Shown here: piece after piece, positions 62,601 through 64,000 of the stretch
Position numbering within the stretch: position 1 is the stretch's first letter
Layout of the letters: each line of letters begins with the position of its first letter
Assembly: GCA_030998225.1 (NCBI GenBank)
Contig: JAPYXD010000677.1
Coordinates: 11,469,501 to 11,533,500 of the forward strand
Origin: Diplolepis rosae
Taxonomy: Eukaryota > Arthropoda > Insecta > Hymenoptera > Diplolepididae
Direction of reading: 5' to 3'
DNA length: 64,000 nt
Made by a program: the position numbers and the translations under genes
Notes under the pieces: generated by a model
What the model saw: only the letters and a program-made list of their open reading frames with translations
What the model was told of the DNA's origin: nothing
The model's database searches: none

Positions 62601-63363
62601 TTTGAAATGAAGAATAAGTCCAACGATAAACAAACTATAAAAATCTCTATCAACTTTAGTTTGAAATACAAGACGAATCTTCTAACAATTTTCATCGTCA
62701 ATTAGTCAAAAGAGATAAATGTGTTTAATTAAGTAGGTTTTTAAAATAGAGGGAATTAAACTAATAATTTGTATTGCATTTAAAAAAAAATCTATTTTAG
62801 ATGGTGTCATATTTTCTTTTATATTATAGCTCATAGTAATTGTAATAAAAACATTATATATTCTCGATTCTGGTCGTGCTATATGTCCACGTGAGATAAG
62901 AAGCTATGCTAGTGCAAAAACTGATTCACATTAAACATGCCAAGTTGGCTATTATGTGAGTGCATGTGAGAGAGATTTGTTTTTTTTCAGTGTAAAGTAT
63001 CCGATTCAAATGAAGCTTTGTATTTTTCTAGCACGTATCAAGACCATTAAGAACCCTAGGTTTGGAGTGAAAACGAAAATTGAGTCAGACAAAAAGAATT
63101 TCATTAATTCAAAGACCAAGATACTCTATTTTTTAATTCAGTTTTAAAATAAAAAACAAAGCAAACTTTAGCAGGTAATTAAAGCGAGAAGTTCGTGGGA
63201 AAAATTTCCTCAAATTGTGAAAGTAGCATTTTTTGTGTTTTCAAAAAAAAAATTTGTAAAAATCCAAAATTTCAATACTGGTTTTTGATAGTGTTCATAA
63301 ATCTCTACTAATTATCCTAATAACATTTTTTGATTAAACTAAAATTAAGAAAGTTACAGTACT

Positions 63364-63395
63364 CCCCCCCCCCCCCCACCCCTCACACACACACA
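63364..63395 (+). repeat. Poly(C) run followed by a CA microsatellite
   Basis: About 14 C bases, then ACCCCTC and a short (CA)n. A long C run is rare in this AT-rich sequence and may also be an assembly-sensitive spot. Confidence 0.6.
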
Positions 63396-63483
63396 TTGTA
63401 TCCACAATATTGTAAAACTGACTTAAGCTTCAGTATCAAATTACAAGAAATAAACTTAAGTGTATACGAAGAATATAAAACCG

Positions 63484-63570
63484 AGCGCGAAGCGCAACAA
63501 TCGAATCGCGCGCCCTATCAAATTTGCGAGCAAAGCGCGCGATGCGAATGTGTCCGCAAAGCGGACAGAT
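63484..63570. repeat. GC-rich patch of small hairpins
   Basis: A short island of CpG-rich sequence in AT-rich DNA. It contains several small dyads with three-base loops: TGTCCGC-AAA-GCGGACA (7-bp stem) and GCGC-GAA-GCGC, plus related GCGAGCAAAGCGCGC. No open frame with a known domain spans it. It resembles the CpG-rich ends of some repeats, but the family is unknown. Confidence 0.45.
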
Positions 63571-64000
63571 TTTTACTATTTTAAAAGGCATACAAATTTC
63601 TAAACGAGTTCTGAATAATCGAGTACCTTTCTTCAAATACGAATAACTAAGCCATTTGTCACAATTCGATTTCCAATATAATTAAAGCTATTTTTAAAGC
63701 TCCATACCATTAAAAAATTCAAACCAAAAAGTCGTTTTTGTAGTATGTTTGTAGTTGTAGTAGTATGCCATTTTTCGATAATAAACTTTTAAAATTTCAA
63801 TCAGATAAAAGGTAAAGTATATATTGAATTTTATGCACATGGGTAAAGCCTAGAAAGTTAATTTCTGTAATCTCTTCTTCAGGTGATTTGGTCAGCGAAT
63901 GTTTGAACTAGTTTCCAACTAAAAAAGTCTTCAGAAGGTCTTGGATTCGATACTTGCATAACAATTTACTTCGCTTTTACACTTATTGGTTATAGCAAGA

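Larger units (their letters stand above)
48633..64000. other. Upstream repeat-rich region without a supported gene
   Basis: The promoter and first noncoding exon of the minus-strand gene should lie here but cannot be placed. From 48.7 to 59.6 kb the stretch is largely TTAA-flanked palindromes, listed separately. Open frames at 54073-54273, 61332-61550 and 62090-62335 show no known domain. Simple runs include poly(A) at 57724-57749, poly(C) at 63364-63377 and a CA run just after it. Between 57.4 and 59.2 kb and from 59.7 to 63.4 kb I see only AT-rich spacer. Confidence 0.45.

Overview
The window is AT-rich, intron-containing animal DNA, almost certainly from an insect. It carries a domeless-type JAK/STAT cytokine receptor, GT-AG introns throughout, and many short palindromic transposable elements. 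A hymenopteran would fit, but that is a guess from general character and not from a diagnostic sequence.

Three protein-coding genes can be assembled exon by exon. (1) Bases 1-3081, plus strand: the 3' part of a MAGI-type scaffold gene, with three PDZ domains; its 5' part lies left of the window. (2) About 8240-22441, plus strand: domeless, with a GC-richer noncoding first exon near 8240-8468, a 6-kb first intron, and twelve coding exons (14462-22441). The coding exons sum to 4581 nt, an exact multiple of three, giving 1526 codons plus a stop. The order is internal signal/anchor segment, Ig-like domain, cytokine-binding module with a WSNFS motif, FN3 repeats, one membrane segment, and a long tyrosine-motif tail. 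(3) 48273 down to 32147, minus strand: a 2737-aa nuclear-type protein. Its N-terminal ~620 residues follow the vertebrate ZNF292/RLF N-terminal region, but it has no C2H2 zinc finger anywhere. It carries an AT-hook, long Ser/Thr/Gln-rich disordered stretches and a basic C-terminus. Its seven coding exons sum to 8214 nt, again a multiple of three. Domeless and the ZNF292/RLF-like gene converge, with about 9.7 kb between their stop codons.

The remaining sequence is introns and intergenic DNA. From about 46.6 to 59.6 kb it is dominated by non-autonomous elements flanked by TTAA, whose ends all begin TTAAGG. I separate at least five end types (A, B, C, D, G). There is a tandem array of one element with its flank, and one three-level nest of insertions. 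Scattered copies also lie at 4.6 kb, 34.8 kb and inside a domeless intron (20.2-20.5 kb). Other palindromic elements, a near-identical 112-bp inverted pair at 12.3-12.8 kb, and two short Penelope-like terminal motifs are also present.

The genes act in different places: MAGI at cell junctions, Domeless at the plasma membrane upstream of Hopscotch and STAT, and the third protein probably in the nucleus. Nothing in the sequence shows they act together. I saw no rRNA, no convincing tRNA, no CRISPR array and no bacterial-type operon.
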